Shown: positions 23,291-35,370, counted from the first letter of the stretch. The stretch: DNA of 64,000 nt from Cycas panzhihuaensis (GCA_023213395.1 CM041465.1:179745741-179809740), one strand, 5' to 3'. Notes: generated from the sequence alone by a model not told the origin. Made by a program: numbers and translations.

Positions 23291-24240
23291 CTCAAGACAT
23301 TTTCTACAGCATTCTAATGTTTTGTTCTTAGGTCATGCATGTATCTTGAAATTATACCTATAACATATAAGATGTCTAGTCTGGTTGTTGTAAGGTAGAT
23401 GAGGCTACCAATGAGTTGCCTATACAGGGTTACATTTACACATGGTTCTTTTTCATCTAGAATTAAGTTGTAGTTCACTTCTATGGGTGTAGAGCATGGA
23501 TTGCATTCTTCCATACAAAATTTGGCTAATAAGTCTTTTATGTATTTGCTCTGACAGAGAGAAATTGAATCATTTTATTAATTAACTTAGATTCCTAAAT
23601 AGTAGTTGAGTAGCCCGAGGTCTTTCATCTCAAATTTGGCATCTAGTTGACACTTTATGTCTGATATTGATTCTTCATTGTCACTTGTAAGAATCATATC
23701 ATCAACATATATCACCATTATGGTTATTGCACCATTCCTATTTTTTATATATAGGCTTAAGTCTACATTGCTCTTTTGGAAGCCATTGTTGTAGGGATGA
23801 TTACTCTAATTTAGCATACCATGTACAAGGAGCTTGTTTCAGTCCATATAGAGCTTTTTTCAACTTACAGATAAGGTACTCTTGCCCTTCTTTGATATAT
23901 CCCTTAGGTTGAGACATGTAAACCTCCTCTTCTAATTCACCATTTAAGAATATACTTTTCACATCCAACTGGTATATATTCTAATTTTTATGTGCTGCTA
24001 GAGCTAAAACTATTCTAACTGTGTTTAGTTTGGCCATTGGACAGAATGTTTCTTCATAATCTACACCTGTTTTTTGGGCATAACCTTTTGCAACTAGCCT
24101 GGCTTTGTATTTTTCTATTTTCCCTTCGAGCCCCCTTTTGATTTTGTAAACCCATTTGTAATTTACAACTAATTTATTGGAAGGCTGTTCAACCAATTCT
24201 CGCCTCTAATTTTTTATTATGGACTCTAGCTCAATATCCA
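23291..24240 (-). pseudogene. Copia reverse transcriptase of element A, decayed
   Basis: The N-terminal open piece 23981-24196 has [18 protein letters not shown] and Y-E-E-T-F. The catalytic box I-Y-V-D-D-M-I-L-T is intact near 23695-23725. The C-terminal piece 23314-23514 has Y-R-Q-L-I-G-S-L-I-Y and S-R-Y-M. Stops lie between the pieces. Confidence 0.88.
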
Positions 24241-25290
24241 TGGCTTTCCTCTATTCAGAATGTTCCTTTACTTCAATGAATGAATCTAGTTCTAACTAAC
24301 TAAACATGGATTTTGGATTTTGGCTTCTTGTTCTATAAGGAAGGATTTTACTTTTTTCTTTCTCTATAGTTTTGAGGTACTATTTAGGAATCCTCTTTTC
24401 CCTTTTACCTTCTTTAGTCATTGATTCTTCTTGAGAGACTTCTTCTTCTTGAGGAGTAGAGTCTAAAACAGAGTCTTTAGAGATTTATTCTATAGTTATA
24501 CTTAATTCTTCTTCTAAAGGAGTATTAGGAATGACTATCTGAGGTATTTTAACTATCATTAGAATTTGGCTTATGCTTTATTCCTTGTCTTCTTCATTAA
24601 AAATAACATCCTTGCTTACATATACTTTGTTTGTTTTAGGATCTATGTATTTGCAGGCTTTGGAGTTTTCGTTATATCCTACCATAATGCATTCTAAAGT
24701 TTTTTACTCCAGCTTTGTCCTTTTTTTGTCTAGTATGTGGACAAAGGCTTGGCTACCAAATATTTGAGGTGACTTATGTCCAGTTTCCTTCTTGTCCAAG
24801 CTTCCTCTAGAGTAAGATGGTCTACTACTTTGGTCGGGCTCCTATTCAATAGGTAACAAGCTGTGCTAACTACTTCAACCCAATATGTTTTTGGAATGTT
24901 TTTGCCAATCAACATGCTACAAGCCATCTCTATGATAACTCTATTTTTTTCTTTTTGCTACCCTCTTTGATTGGGGTGTGTATGGAGTTATGAACTGCCT
25001 CTGTATCCCTTTGACTTTGTAGTATTCCAAAAACTCTTTAAAAATGTATTCACCTCCTCCATTGGATCTTAAGTATTTTATTTTGGAATCAACCTCCAAT
25101 TCAACTTTAGCTTTGAACTCTTTGAACACATCAAAGACTTCTAATTTAGTATGCAGGAAATAGGTCCAGATTTTTCTAGTTAGGTCATCTATAAAGGTGA
25201 GGAAGTACCTGCATCCATTGATGGAGTGTAGGATTAATGGGCCACATAAATCAGTATGAACTAATTCTAATTTCCTTTATACTCACCATT
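24241..25290 (-). pseudogene. Copia integrase and linker of element A, decayed
   Basis: The core is readable in 24941-25129 (L-R-S-N-G-G-G-E-Y, then T-P-Y-T-P-Q with a K-R-V-A-K-R-K block for the usual N-G-V-A-E-R-K) and 24730-24927 (Y-W-V-E-V-V-S-T-A-C-Y-L-L-N-R-S-P-T). The catalytic Asp of D-N-G-G is Asn here. About 24241-24700 is an acidic linker toward RT. Confidence 0.85.
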
Positions 25291-25980
25291 TGCTTTCATG
25301 GAATGGTAGCCTATGTTGTTTGCCATATTGACAACTTTTACATACAAAGTTACTTGATGAGATCAAAGGCAAGCCATCTACTACACCATTTATCTCTATG
25401 TTTTTTAATTTTTCCATGGGGAGATGACCATACTTTAAATTCCATATCTTATTATTATGACTTATTATAGTATAAGTTTCTACATCAAGTACAATTGGGT
25501 GCAATAGCATCCTATATAGGTCATTGGTTTTAACCCATTTTATAATTACATGGCCACTATTTTTCATGTCTAGGATGTAACAAGATCTTTTCTTATCAAA
25601 TATAGTACTCAACCCCTTTTTCTTGAGTTGGGAAATAGATAGAAGGTTCATTTTTAAACTAGGTACGAAAAGTATATTTCTAATTTTCTCAAACTTGTCT
25701 TTTATTTGAATGGCAATGGTTCTAAATCCTTTGGTTTTTGAGGGAGTATTTATCTCCTAATTCCATGGATTTATCAGAAGTATATGATCACAAAATTTCA
25801 AACCATTCTTCTCGACTGGTCATATGGAGAGAGGAGCCTGAGTCGATGTACCATACATCTTCATTTTAGAGGCTTGCTATTAAGATAATGATAAAAGTTG
25901 TTTGCTCTTCTGCATCATCATCATCACCAGATTATTCCTTGTTGTAGTTACCTATGGTCCATTTCCCTCTCTAGATATAT
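25291..25980 (-). pseudogene. Gag-pre-integrase region and protease of element A
   Basis: The open frame 25283-25651 (122 codons) carries the L-W-x-x-x-x-G-H-like block and C-K-S-C-Q-Y-G-K-Q-H-R-L-P-F of the pre-integrase zinc region. Upstream, near 25820-25860, the minus strand reads W-Y-I-D-S-G-S-S-L-H-M-T, an intact copia protease active site. Confidence 0.85.
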
Positions 25981-26651
25981 GCTTTCTTACATTAGTATGG
26001 AAAATGTCCTGATTAGCCACAATGATAATACATATCAAATGCTTTACAAGAACTAGCAAAATGACCAGTCTTACCACAATTGTAGAAAATCCTTAGAGTA
26101 ATGTTACAACCTCACCCTCTTGCATCTTGCTAATAGCCTCATGATGAAGCATGACCTTCAAAAATTCTTCCTCTTCCTCTATTGTATCCTCTAAAACCTA
26201 GGTTCAATCTCAAGGCAAAGGCATCTTCTAGTTCACCTGCATCCTTATATCTCTTGTTTCTCTACTCCTGTCTTAGCAATAATCCTATTAGAGTCTCTAT
26301 TATTATTGTTGCTATTTGATCAATATTAGTGATGGTGTTTATCCTTATATTGAATAATTTAGATAGTTTATTGACCATAAGTTCCACCAATTCTTAATCA
26401 GTAAGAGGAGCACCTACATTGGAGAGGTCATTCCTTAGTGAAATTATTTTATGCAAGAAGTTAGTAACTATTTCAGACTCCTTCATATGAAGTTTAAGCA
26501 ATTCTTATTTCAGGGCTATTATCGTAGCCTTATTCTTTTGTCCATTCAAGTTTTCCAACCACTTCCAAATGCTTTTAGTGGAGTACAAGTTTTTAACATA
26601 GATAAGAAGAGAATCTAAAATAGATAATTTTAAGATGATAACATATATACT
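25981..26651 (-). pseudogene. Copia Gag of element A, C-terminal part
   Basis: Two zinc knuckles stand in a row: C-G-K-T-G-H-F-A-S-S-C near 26050-26090, and a second with H-C-G-x-S-G-H-F-P-Y-x-C near 25995-26035. Upstream is the copia Gag block W-K-W-L-E-N-L-N-G-Q-K-N-K near 26525-26590. B1 interrupts it at 26651; the N-terminus is at 41887-42066. Confidence 0.85.
26647..26651. repeat. Target site duplication of element B1, left copy
   Basis: ATACT, against GTACT at 41882-41886; the difference is one transition. Confidence 0.85.
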
Positions 26652-26962
26652 TGAAGGAAGGATAGGTCTAGGGAATAAATCACTCACATGCACACAATGG
26701 TAATGGAGAATGAAAAAGATATAAAACAAGATATGAGAGCAAGCTTGGAAGTTAGAATGAATAATGACTCCTTCCTTGAGATTTTTCCTTTTATTATTGA
26801 GGATGAGTATTAGGGTTAGGATTTTTCCACCTAATGGCATGAATCTAAAATTACATATAAATGCATATAAAGCACATTTCATTAAGACACTAATGCTAAC
26901 AAAATATCCTAAGGTCATATAATTAACCTACACAAATAACCTTGATACATTAACCTCTTTTA
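26652..26962 (-). repeat. 3' LTR of element B1
   Basis: TGAAGGAAGG to CTCTTTTA on the plus strand; the terminal CA has become TA. One of four copies of this LTR in the window. Confidence 0.92.
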
Positions 26963-26974
26963 ATCCCCCCCTTA
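26963..26974 (-). other. Polypurine tract of element B1
   Basis: The plus strand reads ATCCCCCCCTTA, so TAAGGGGGGGAT stands before the 3' LTR on the coding strand. Confidence 0.85.
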
Positions 26975-27439
26975 ATGGTGGAAGGCCATTTTGAGAAAAT
27001 CTATTCTCTGAGGTCTTCATTTGAGCCTCATTATTATATTAAAATTTTAAATGACACTTTTATAGGAAAACCCTCATGGGGAATAAAAACCCATAGACTT
27101 TCTAAGATATATATCTATTTTTATAAATCAAAATAGCTAAGGTGGCTCTTTGATGTAGCCTGATAGCCCATCATCTTAAATATGCAACTTAATCTGCTAA
27201 GTCTCCATATACCATTAGGTTATCCCCTATGCCCTTTTAGGTTTTCATAGGTTTTGATTTTCTAAAACTAATATAACACTTATCCTTCTATGCCCACATG
27301 GGATTTTTACAAACAGGATAGAGTAAAGACTTACTCTTATTCTTTTGTGCCCACAAGGGATTTTTACGAAGAGGATAGAGTATGATGATCTTGTTGCCAT
27401 CTTCTTCGATCAGTCGAAGATGGAGGCCCTAAGGCCAAG
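26975..27439 (-). other. 3' untranslated region of element B1
   Basis: Non-coding, aligned with 28368-28850 of B2. It contains two direct copies of a segment reading roughly CTTATCCTTCTATGCCCACATGGGATTTTTACAAA (27280 and 27335), shared by B2. Confidence 0.6.
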
Positions 27440-27946
27440 CTTCCTTCGAAACTCTTAAAACTTCATCTTTTACAGTGGTTTAGTGAAGATATTGGCCACT
27501 TTATCTACTGTGGGATAGTATTCTAGTTGAATTATGCTATCATGAACAAGTTCTGTAATCCTATTTATACTTATATATTTGGTATGATTGTGAAATATAA
27601 TATTTTTTGCCATGTAGATTGTTGATTGATTATCCACATGAAAACTCGTAGGACTTGTTTGGGTAATATTCAATATTTCTAATAATTTTCTCAATCATAT
27701 CACTTCCTTACTAGTCTCAGAAGCAGCAATGTACTCAACTTTAGTAGTTAAATCTGCAACTATTTTCTGCCATCTGGATCTCCATGATATTGGTGTTGTT
27801 TTAAGAAATAGTACATACCTAGACATAGATCTTCTTGTATCTTTATCTCCTATAAAGTCTAAGTCTGTATATGCAAAAAGATTGAAGTCTGAATTAGGTT
27901 CATATATCATATCATATTTGATGGTCATCTTAAGGTATCTCAACAC
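27440..27946 (-). pseudogene. Copia RNase H of element B1
   Basis: Two adjacent open pieces. 27695-27946 has Y-T-D-L-D-F-I-G-D-K-D, S-W-R-S-R-W-Q-K and T-T-K-V-E-Y (the family has T-E-A-E-Y, so a Glu is Lys). 27470-27694 has V-D-N-Q-S-T-I-Y-M-A-K-N and ends in V-A-N-I-F-T-K-P-L. A frame change separates them. Confidence 0.9.
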
Positions 27947-28043
27947 TCACATTACTGCCTACAAATGATTCTGCCTAAGATTTATCATGTAATGAGTAAG
28001 AATGCTGACATAGTGTGCAATGTCTAGACTTGTATTAGTATTG
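27947..28043 (-). pseudogene. Copia RT C-terminus of element B1, left of the B2 insertion
   Basis: The last RT bases before the target duplication TATTG (28039-28043). The frame continues at 35702, and the joined sequence matches the uninterrupted RT of B2 at about 29360-29460. Confidence 0.8.
28039..28043. repeat. Target site duplication of element B2, left copy
   Basis: TATTG, against TAGTG at 35697-35701. The homologous site in B2's own RT reads TAGTG. Confidence 0.85.
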
Positions 28044-28355
28044 TGAAGGAAGGATGGATCTAAGAGATAAATCACTCACATACACACAATGGCAATGGAG
28101 AATGAAAATGAAGATGAAACAAGATATGAGAGCAAGTTTGGAGGTGAGAATGAATAATGACTTCCTCCTTGAGATTTCACCTTTTATTATTGAGGGTGAG
28201 CATTAGGGTTAGGATTTTCCCACCTAATGACATGAACCTGAAATTACATCTAAATGCACATAAAGTACATTTCATTAAGAGACTAATGCTAATAATATAT
28301 CCTAAGGTCACATAATTAATCTACACAAATGACCTTAATACATTAACCTCTTTCA
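28044..28355 (-). repeat. 3' LTR of element B2
   Basis: TGAAGGAAGG to CTCTTTCA on the plus strand, 312 bp. Confidence 0.95.
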
Positions 28356-28367
28356 ATCCTCCCTTTA
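28356..28367 (-). other. Polypurine tract of element B2
   Basis: The plus strand reads ATCCTCCCTTTA, so TAAAGGGAGGAT stands before the 3' LTR on the coding strand. Confidence 0.85.
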
Positions 28368-28849
28368 ATGGTGGAAGGTCATTTTCAGAAAATCTATTCT
28401 ATGAGGTCTTCATTCAAGCCTTATTATTACATTAAAATTCTAAATAACACTTTTGTGGGAAAACCCTCATGGGGAATAAAAACCCATGGATTTTTTAAGA
28501 TCTATAGCCCCTTTTATAAATCAAAATAGCTAAGGTGGCTCTTTGATGTAGCTTGATAGCCAAGTAGCTTAAATGTGTAGCTTAATTTGCTAAGTCTCCA
28601 TATATTGTTTGGTCATCCCCTATGCCCTTTTGGGTTTTCACAGATTCTGATTTTCCAAAACAAGTATAGCGCTTATCCTTCCGTGCCCACATGGGATTTT
28701 CATAAAGAGGATAAAGCAGAGACTTACTCTTATTCTTTCACGCCTAGAAGGGGTTTTTATGAAGAGAATAGAATATGATGATCCTATTGCTATCTTCTTT
28801 GATCAATCGAAGATGGAGGCCCTAAGGCTGAGATGCCTTTAAAACTATT
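28368..28849 (-). other. 3' untranslated region of element B2
   Basis: Non-coding, aligned with 26975-27439 of B1. It keeps the same duplicated segment at about 28675 and 28732. Confidence 0.6.
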
Positions 28850-30380
28850 CAAACTTCACCCTTTGCAGCAGTTTGGTGAAGATATCAGCCACTTGATATG
28901 TTGTGAGATAGTAATCTAATTAAATTGTGTCATCATGAACAAGTTCCCTAATCCTGTGGACTTTCGTACTTATGTGTTTAGTACGATCATAAAATATAGG
29001 ATTTTTTGCCATGCAGATTGTTGATTGATTATCCACATGAAGACTCGTAGGACTTGTTTGGGTGATATTCAATGTTTCCAATAATCTTCTCAGCCATATC
29101 ACCTCTTTACTAGTCTCAGAAATAGTAATGTATTCAGCTTCGGTAGTTGAGTCTGTAACTATCTTCTGCCATCTGGATCTCCATGATATTGGTGTTGTTC
29201 TAAGAAATGTTACATACTGAGACATAGATCTTCCCATATCTTTATCTCCTGCAAAGTGTGAGTCTGTGTATATAGAAAGCTTGAAGCCTGAATTAGGTTC
29301 ATACAACAGACCATATTTGTTAGTCGTTTTAAGGTATCTCAACACTCGCACTACTGCCTGCCAATGATTCTGCTTAGGATTTGTCATGTAACGAGCAAGA
29401 ATACTAATAGAGTGTATAATATCTGACCTTGTATTGGTAGTGTAGATGAGGCTACCTACAAGTTTCCTATATAGTGTTGCATCTGCCTCCCTAGTGTCAC
29501 CTTCAACTGAGAGTTTGGTGTTAGGATCCATAGGTAACATCACTGGTCGAGCATCTTCTAACTGAAACTTAGTTAGAAGATCATTGATGTATTTTTCTTG
29601 GGAGAGGAAAAATTTTCCCCTCTTTTCTGTTACTTCAATTCCCAAGTAATATTTCATCAAACCGAGGTTAGACAATTTGAACGTTTTGCCAAGGTCCTTT
29701 TTTAGTTGGCTTATTACCTGTTCACTATTACCTGTTACTAGCATGTCATCCACAAAGATTATGAGATAAATGACTTTATCCTTATGGCACTTGATGAACA
29801 ATGTTGTATCAATATCTTGATAGTCATAAACCTTATATCCAAGTTGCCTCATCTTTTCAGACAACTTAGCAAACCAAGCACGAGGGGCTTGTTTAAGGTC
29901 ATACAAGGACTTTCTGAGCCTGCAAACCTTATGCTCTTGACCTTCGATCTCATATCCTTCTAGCTGAGCCATGTAAATTTCTTCTTCAAGATCTCCATTA
30001 AGAAACGCAGTCTTAATATCAAGTTAGTGGATTTTCTAACCCTGTTGAGTAGCCAAGACCACAAGAGTTCTAATTGTAGGCTACTTGGTTGTAGGTGCAA
30101 AGACTTCAATGTAGTTGATGCCTTCTCTTTGTGTAAATCCTTTAGTTACCAACCTTACCTTGAGTTTTTCAAGGGTGTCGTATGATCTATATTTGTTTTT
30201 GAACATCCATTTATTTTGAACTACCTTTCTGCCAAGTGGTAAATCAATGAGCTCCCATGTACCATTCTTGATAAGAGATTGGTACTCTTCATTCATGGCG
30301 TTTCTCCAAGCTGTACACTTTACAGCTTCTCGGTACGTTAAGGGCTCTTCATTAAGAGTAAGGTACAATTCTGCTGGTTC
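28850..30380 (-). pseudogene. Copia RT and RNase H of element B2, nearly continuous
   Basis: The largest open frame of the window is 28920-29972 (350 codons). RT: L-K-Q-A-P-R-A-W-F at residues 26-34, catalytic F-V-D-D-M at 73-77, Y-Y-L-G-I-E-V at 108-114, L-V-G-S-L-I-Y at 171-177. RNase H: Y-T-D at 235-237, S-T-T-E-A-E-Y at 275-281, V-D-N-Q-S-T-I at 313-319. It ends early at a TAA within L-V-H-D-D-T-I; the natural tail continues to about 28850. The RT N-terminus lies in a second open piece, 30081-30368 (W-R-N-A-M-N-E-E, W-x-x-K-N-K-Y-R, F-A-P-T), separated by stops near 30000-30080. Confidence 0.93.
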
Positions 30381-30850
30381 AAGCTTAGTATATAATGATT
30401 CCTACATCCTTGCTCTATGGGCACTTCGAGTGCCAGTTTTGCCCACCTCATCTGGTTGTATGTCCTTATTGAGTTGGCGAGCTTCTCGAGATCCTTGAGT
30501 TGGGAATGATGTCCTCATTTGCCCAACTTCTTGGTTCTCATCATGTTCATTAAAATGATTATTTTATGAAGAGGATGTTGATGTGCTTGAGGAAGATGGT
30601 CCTTCTACCACTATTTTGCCTTTGTCAACTGAAGCTAGAGAGGATGGTTCTTCTATAATGGCTTTGCCTTGGTCAACTCTATTATCTTCAAAAGATGGTG
30701 CTGGATGTGCACTCATTTATTCAGAGTCACAACTTGTATCCTCTAAGGCTCTATTGTTAGCTTCCAACATTTGGAGTAATTTATGTCTGTCCCCCTCCCC
30801 CCAAATTTTAGAATTTGAACATCATACTTGATAACATTATTATAGTGTCG
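30381..30850 (-). pseudogene. Integrase-RT linker of element B2
   Basis: Ser/Glu-rich, low-complexity coding linker with a few stops. The plus-strand frames at 30247-30498 and 30583-30831 are shadows of it. B1 has the matching 36600-37080, with an open piece at 36710-37021. Confidence 0.6.
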
Positions 30851-31760
30851 TGAGGGTACTATGGAGTCTAATTTAAGTAATTGATCCTCTGTCTCTGCAA
30901 AAATGACATCTTTAGTAACGATGATTTTTCATTATGAAGGTATGAAGACCTTATACCCTTTCTTATCCATAAGATATCCAACAAAGATGCCTTTAAGTGC
31001 CCTTGGCTAGAATTTATTTTGATCTGCATCCAGAATATGGGCATAGCATGTAGAGTCAAAAATTCTAAAGTAGTGAATAATGGGGGCTTGTCTTGATCAC
31101 TTTTCATTAGGTGATTGTACTTCCTTTGATGGGCTAACAGCATTGATGCAATAAACAACTGTCCAGATTACTTCATACCATAGATAGGTAGGTACATTTT
31201 TATATATTAACATAGCACGAGCCATGTTCATGATTGTCCTATTCATGCGCTTTGTAACTCCATTTTACTGTGGGATACCTTCTACTATTGTTTGATGCTT
31301 GATGTGATTGTCTCGAAGGTAGCTTTCAAACTCATGTGAGGTATATTTGCCACCATTATCAGTTCGAAGATATTTGAGTTGATAACCTGACTCTTTTTCA
31401 GTGAGGGCTTTGAATTCCTTAAATATATGGAATACTTCATCTTTCTTGTATAGAAAAGGTACCCATGCTTTTCTAGTAAAATTATCAATGAAAGAGATGT
31501 AATATAGCTTGCCCTTCAGTGAAGGAATGGGCATTGGCCTGCACAAATCAGAGTATACCAATTGTAATGGATGGCTTGATTTCCACTGACTTTTGGGAAA
31601 GGGTTGTCGATGAGATTTGGCAATGATACAAGCTTCACATTTAAAGGGCTTAGAGGAAAACTTTGGAAGGTTTGGAAGAGTGTTGGAAAGATCTCTAAGT
31701 CTATCAATGTGAACATGGCCCATATGAGTATGCTAAAGAGCTTCTGGTGACAATGTTGGA
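30851..31760 (-). pseudogene. Copia integrase and pre-integrase region of element B2
   Basis: The open frame 31265-31723 (152 codons) has M-G-H-V-H-I-D-R-L, the zinc pair C-E-A-C-I-I-A-K-S-H-R-Q-P-F, the first catalytic Asp in V-Y-S-D-L, I-D-N-F-T-R-K-A-W, and the second Asp in R-T-D-N-G-G-K-Y. A stop then falls in the P-Q-x-N-G-V block. The C-terminal part (30868-31158 and around) has a frame change. Confidence 0.9.
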
Positions 31761-32450
31761 TGGGTCAAGATGGAATTAAATACAAATTCTTCATTAGCAC
31801 AAGGGCTTTGGGCATAATGGGCTTCAGAAGATGGTGAGTCATTCAGTCGAAAGAGTTTGTTAGAGAGATGTCCAGTCAAAACCACCTGATTAGTTGGAGG
31901 GTCAATGACCTTAAGAGTCTAGTCATTTGCGGTTACACTCAGATCAAATCCACGAGAAATAAGTGTGGATAAAGAGAGTAGGTTTTGTTTGAGATTGGGT
32001 ATGTATAAGACATCAAGCAAAGTAAAATCTTCTAAGCCTAGGAGTTTCAAGCAAATGTTGCCAATTCCTTCAATAGGTTGTTATGATTTATCAGCCATGT
32101 GAACAACTCCATGAACATTTAAGTCAAATGTTTGATATAGACTGCGATTACATGTCATATGTTGAGTAGCTCATGTATCCATGATCCACTGTCCATCGAT
32201 TGAAGCCACACTATTGGCAATTCTAATAGGGCTTGGCATTGGTGAAGGGAATTCACAAGTGATATATCCACACCAAGCTTCAAAGTATCTCTTTGGTTGG
32301 TCAATGGCATTTGATGCTAAAGATCTCTCAATTCTTTGAATGTGTGCTTGTACGAAACCTACACCATTAAAGGATTCTTCACAAGTTTCTTCAACATTGT
32401 GAGCTCCATGTTTTGGTTGGAACTTGGCCAACTTATAAGTGGCAGTTCTG
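31761..32450 (-). pseudogene. Copia protease of element B2
   Basis: The minus strand near 32140-32200 reads Q-W-I-M-D-T, stop, A-T-Q-H-M-T. The stop TGA replaces the glycine (GGA) of D-T-G. The beta-rich protease tail runs to about 31990. The 86-codon frame 32171-32431 just upstream is the Gag-to-protease junction. Confidence 0.75.
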
Positions 32451-33387
32451 CAATCTTTTACTAAGTGTCATTTACAGTTACAGCGATCACATATAATGGT
32501 TTGATTGCTAGTCCCTGAAGAAGTACTGGTTTGGCCTAACTGTCTTGCTCTTTGTTGAGGTGGCCCTTGGCCTTGAAACTATCGAGGTTGTGATTGAAGG
32601 TTTGATTGACCTTGTGGATGATTTTCCATATTTTTTCCTCTTCCTCTTGCTCGGTTATTTCCTCTACCATGAGAGGGACCTTGATTTTTTGTGTAGAAAA
32701 CTTCTTCTTCTACCTCAAAGGCTACATCTGGAAGAGAGTCAGAGGCTACAAAATTTATATCAAAGGTCTTGTCAAATTCTATGAACTTCTCGGCAAGTGC
32801 TTTGAAGTTAAGTGTCTTCAATGTTCCACTAGATTAAAGACTTCCAAGCAAGTTTTTATAATCAGGGACATGTAAACATGACAGGATCAAAAATGCCCAA
32901 GTGATGCATTGGGTCTTAAAGTCTTTGTCAATTGCCTGTTTGATTGGTCTAAGGAGATTTATTGTCTCATGAGCTCGTCTCTTCTGTATTTTTTATTTGT
33001 TCATTTTCAAAACAAGATGAACAAATTCTAAATCTGACTTTGTATCAAAGTTCTTTTTAAGAACTTCTAGGACCTTCCAGGCTGTATCATGTTCCTCTTT
33101 GTTTATCAAGTTGTATAAGGAGTGATCAATGACCAACAAAATTCCTACACGAATCTTTTCATCATCTATCTCCCATTGTAGTTTAACTACAGCATCTGTA
33201 GGAGCTGTTGGGGTGGATCCACTGGAAGTAGTTGTTATAGCCGTTGCTGGTGTGCTGGGTGTAGGCTACAAGTGGGCTCTCCAAAGGCCTTCATACTTTA
33301 TAGCATTTTTAATTCCAGTGTACCATATATCCCAATTTTCTTTGGCTTTAATATGCAGTTAACATTTTGCTTAAATTGAGATGACAT
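32451..33387 (-). pseudogene. Copia Gag of element B2
   Basis: The start is taken at ATG 33385-33387 (M-S-S-Q-F-K-Q-N). The frame is readable to a single zinc knuckle near 32455-32500 (C-D-R-C, then a stop in place of the glycine codon, then H-L-V-K-D-C). The long middle piece 32579-32821 has the Gly/Arg/Asn-rich tail before the knuckle. About four stops or shifts interrupt it. Confidence 0.88.
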
Positions 33388-35370
33388 GGTGATGATGATG
33401 AAGTAGAAGAGATGATAGAAGTATGTACGACTTATACGTGTGGCTGGTACACTTGGCACAACAGGGATATAGAAATGATTATTATGATGAGAAGCAAGCA
33501 ATGATTAACTATTTTTCAACAATTATATAAAAAAAATGAATATAAGTAATGATGAGGCCTAATGTAGAGCTGACAAAGAGTGGTGATGTGTCATGCCACT
33601 AACCTCTCACTTATGTCCAAATGTAGGTGAGGTTTCGATGCCTAAGGCTTCTAGTATATGATTAGGGCCTTCACTTACGATACCTACACCTGTGCTTAGT
33701 GATGAAATCCAAGTCACAGTGGAGCTTAGGTACTCCCAGTCCTCACCCATTTCACCAATGAGCATCTATATACCTCCTCTGAAGAGTCAAATGGTATTGC
33801 ATATCCCATAGCTATGATGGATATTGGATCAAGTTAATTTTAATCTTGCATTAATATTTTCAGTTTTCCTGGGTGGTTATCAGGATTATCCCAAATTGAA
33901 GGCCATAGGTATGGCTAACCTATCCCTCCACCACTATTCCTATTAAGACCAAACCCAGTATGAAACTCACACCTCCCTTAGGGCCTATACTTTGGCCAAC
34001 CTTGGTCTATTTCAACCAAGGCGAGTGTGTGCACAAGTCAAGAACTAGCAGTATAGATCATATGGATGAGATTCCTTTTAGGAATAGTATAAAATATTTT
34101 TGTATAACTAAAAACTGAAATAGAAACTTGCCAAATGTGCTTACTTACTTTTTATGCTTGCTTTATTATTGTTGCTGCTTTTGTGATGCTTTGTTATTAT
34201 TGCTACTTTTATGATGATTTATTGTTGTTGTTGCTTTTGTGATACTTTATGCTATGTATGCAAATAGAAAAGCATGCTAGATTTAGCAAGGGAACCAGAT
34301 GTTGTTTCTGATCTAAGGTTTCCCTTGCTTTAGTATAATATTTTCAAATATGATTTTGGAAGTTTTGATATAAAAGCCATAATGGGCTAAAAAGTGTCTA
34401 ACTTTCCACTAAAATGATGATTTCTCTAAATCTATATGCATGCTATTTTGCCCTATTTTGTGATTTTTTCACAAAATTTACAAATAATAATAAATGGGTA
34501 ATCTTTAGAAATTACCAATATGAATGCCTAAATGATAGAATCTAAATTTATAACAGAAGGAAAAAGTGTTTAGAATATCGTTTCTAATAGATTTGTAAAG
34601 TCAGATTTCAGAAAAGGCATAAAAACATTTCTGCCTGAAAAAGTACCAAAGTAAAATCATGCCAGATCAACTATCTCAGAATCTAGAGTTTAATATGTCA
34701 AAAGTTACATTTTTTCATGTACATTAACTTTCTCTTCTGCAGCATCTGTAAAATCTACCAAAAACTTACCCGAAATGCCCTTGTAAGGTCCTTTATGGGG
34801 TTGAGTAGACAAAATTAGCAACCGTGAGAAAACTGCATAGATCTCACTAACCAATGGATGAAATTTGATGAGATTTGTCTTAAAATGATCTTAATATATA
34901 AATGTACCAGATCCCTTAATAAAAATTTCAGATCTTCATCTTATAATTAAAGGATTTTATTAGGAAAAATGTTTTAAATCACTTATCCACAAAATTTACC
35001 CTTTTTATCACAGCTAAAACTTATTGTTTTAGGCTAAATATGAAGTTTCTCTAGAAGACAAAAATGATCCTCTAGTGAAGGTAACCTTGCATGCCAAATT
35101 TTATCAAATTCTGAGATGGTTAAATTTTTTATGAAAATTTGAGCCTTTAATATACAGGACTATTACATGCGGTTGAACGACTTCAAAAACCTGTATTCTT
35201 CACCTCTAAATTTCTACACACATGTAAAAAGTAGCAACATATAAAATACTATAATTTTATGCTCTCAAAATATTAAAAAAATGAATGCACTCTCAATACT
35301 TCACATTGAAGGTGAAGGAGAGGCAAAATGACTCTATGCAAGTGGAATGGAGTGAATAGATCCCCTTCTA
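33388..35370 (-). other. Long 5' leader of element B2
   Basis: About 2 kb without a sense-strand coding frame, matching 39629-41556 of B1 over its length. A GC-richer block (about 33580-34030) reads better on the plus strand from ATG 33593. A 28-bp triple repeat lies at 34160-34243. A small perfect stem (CCTTGGT/ACCAAGG) lies near 33998-34021. Confidence 0.65.
34160..34243. repeat. 28-bp tandem repeat, three units
   Basis: Units 34160-34187, 34188-34215 and 34216-34243, each about GCTTTATTATTGTTGCTGCT followed by TTTGTGAT, with few changes. B1 has a single unit near 40400-40427. Confidence 0.85.

Noticed and set aside
26505-26918. Minus-strand open frame of 137 codons
   Set aside because: It runs from the 3' LTR of B1 across the insertion junction into gag of A, so only its last third is real gag sequence.
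32606-32875. Plus-strand frames opposite gag of B2 (and 38787-39062 in B1)
   Set aside because: They lie over a clear Gag coding region on the other strand and have no independent support.
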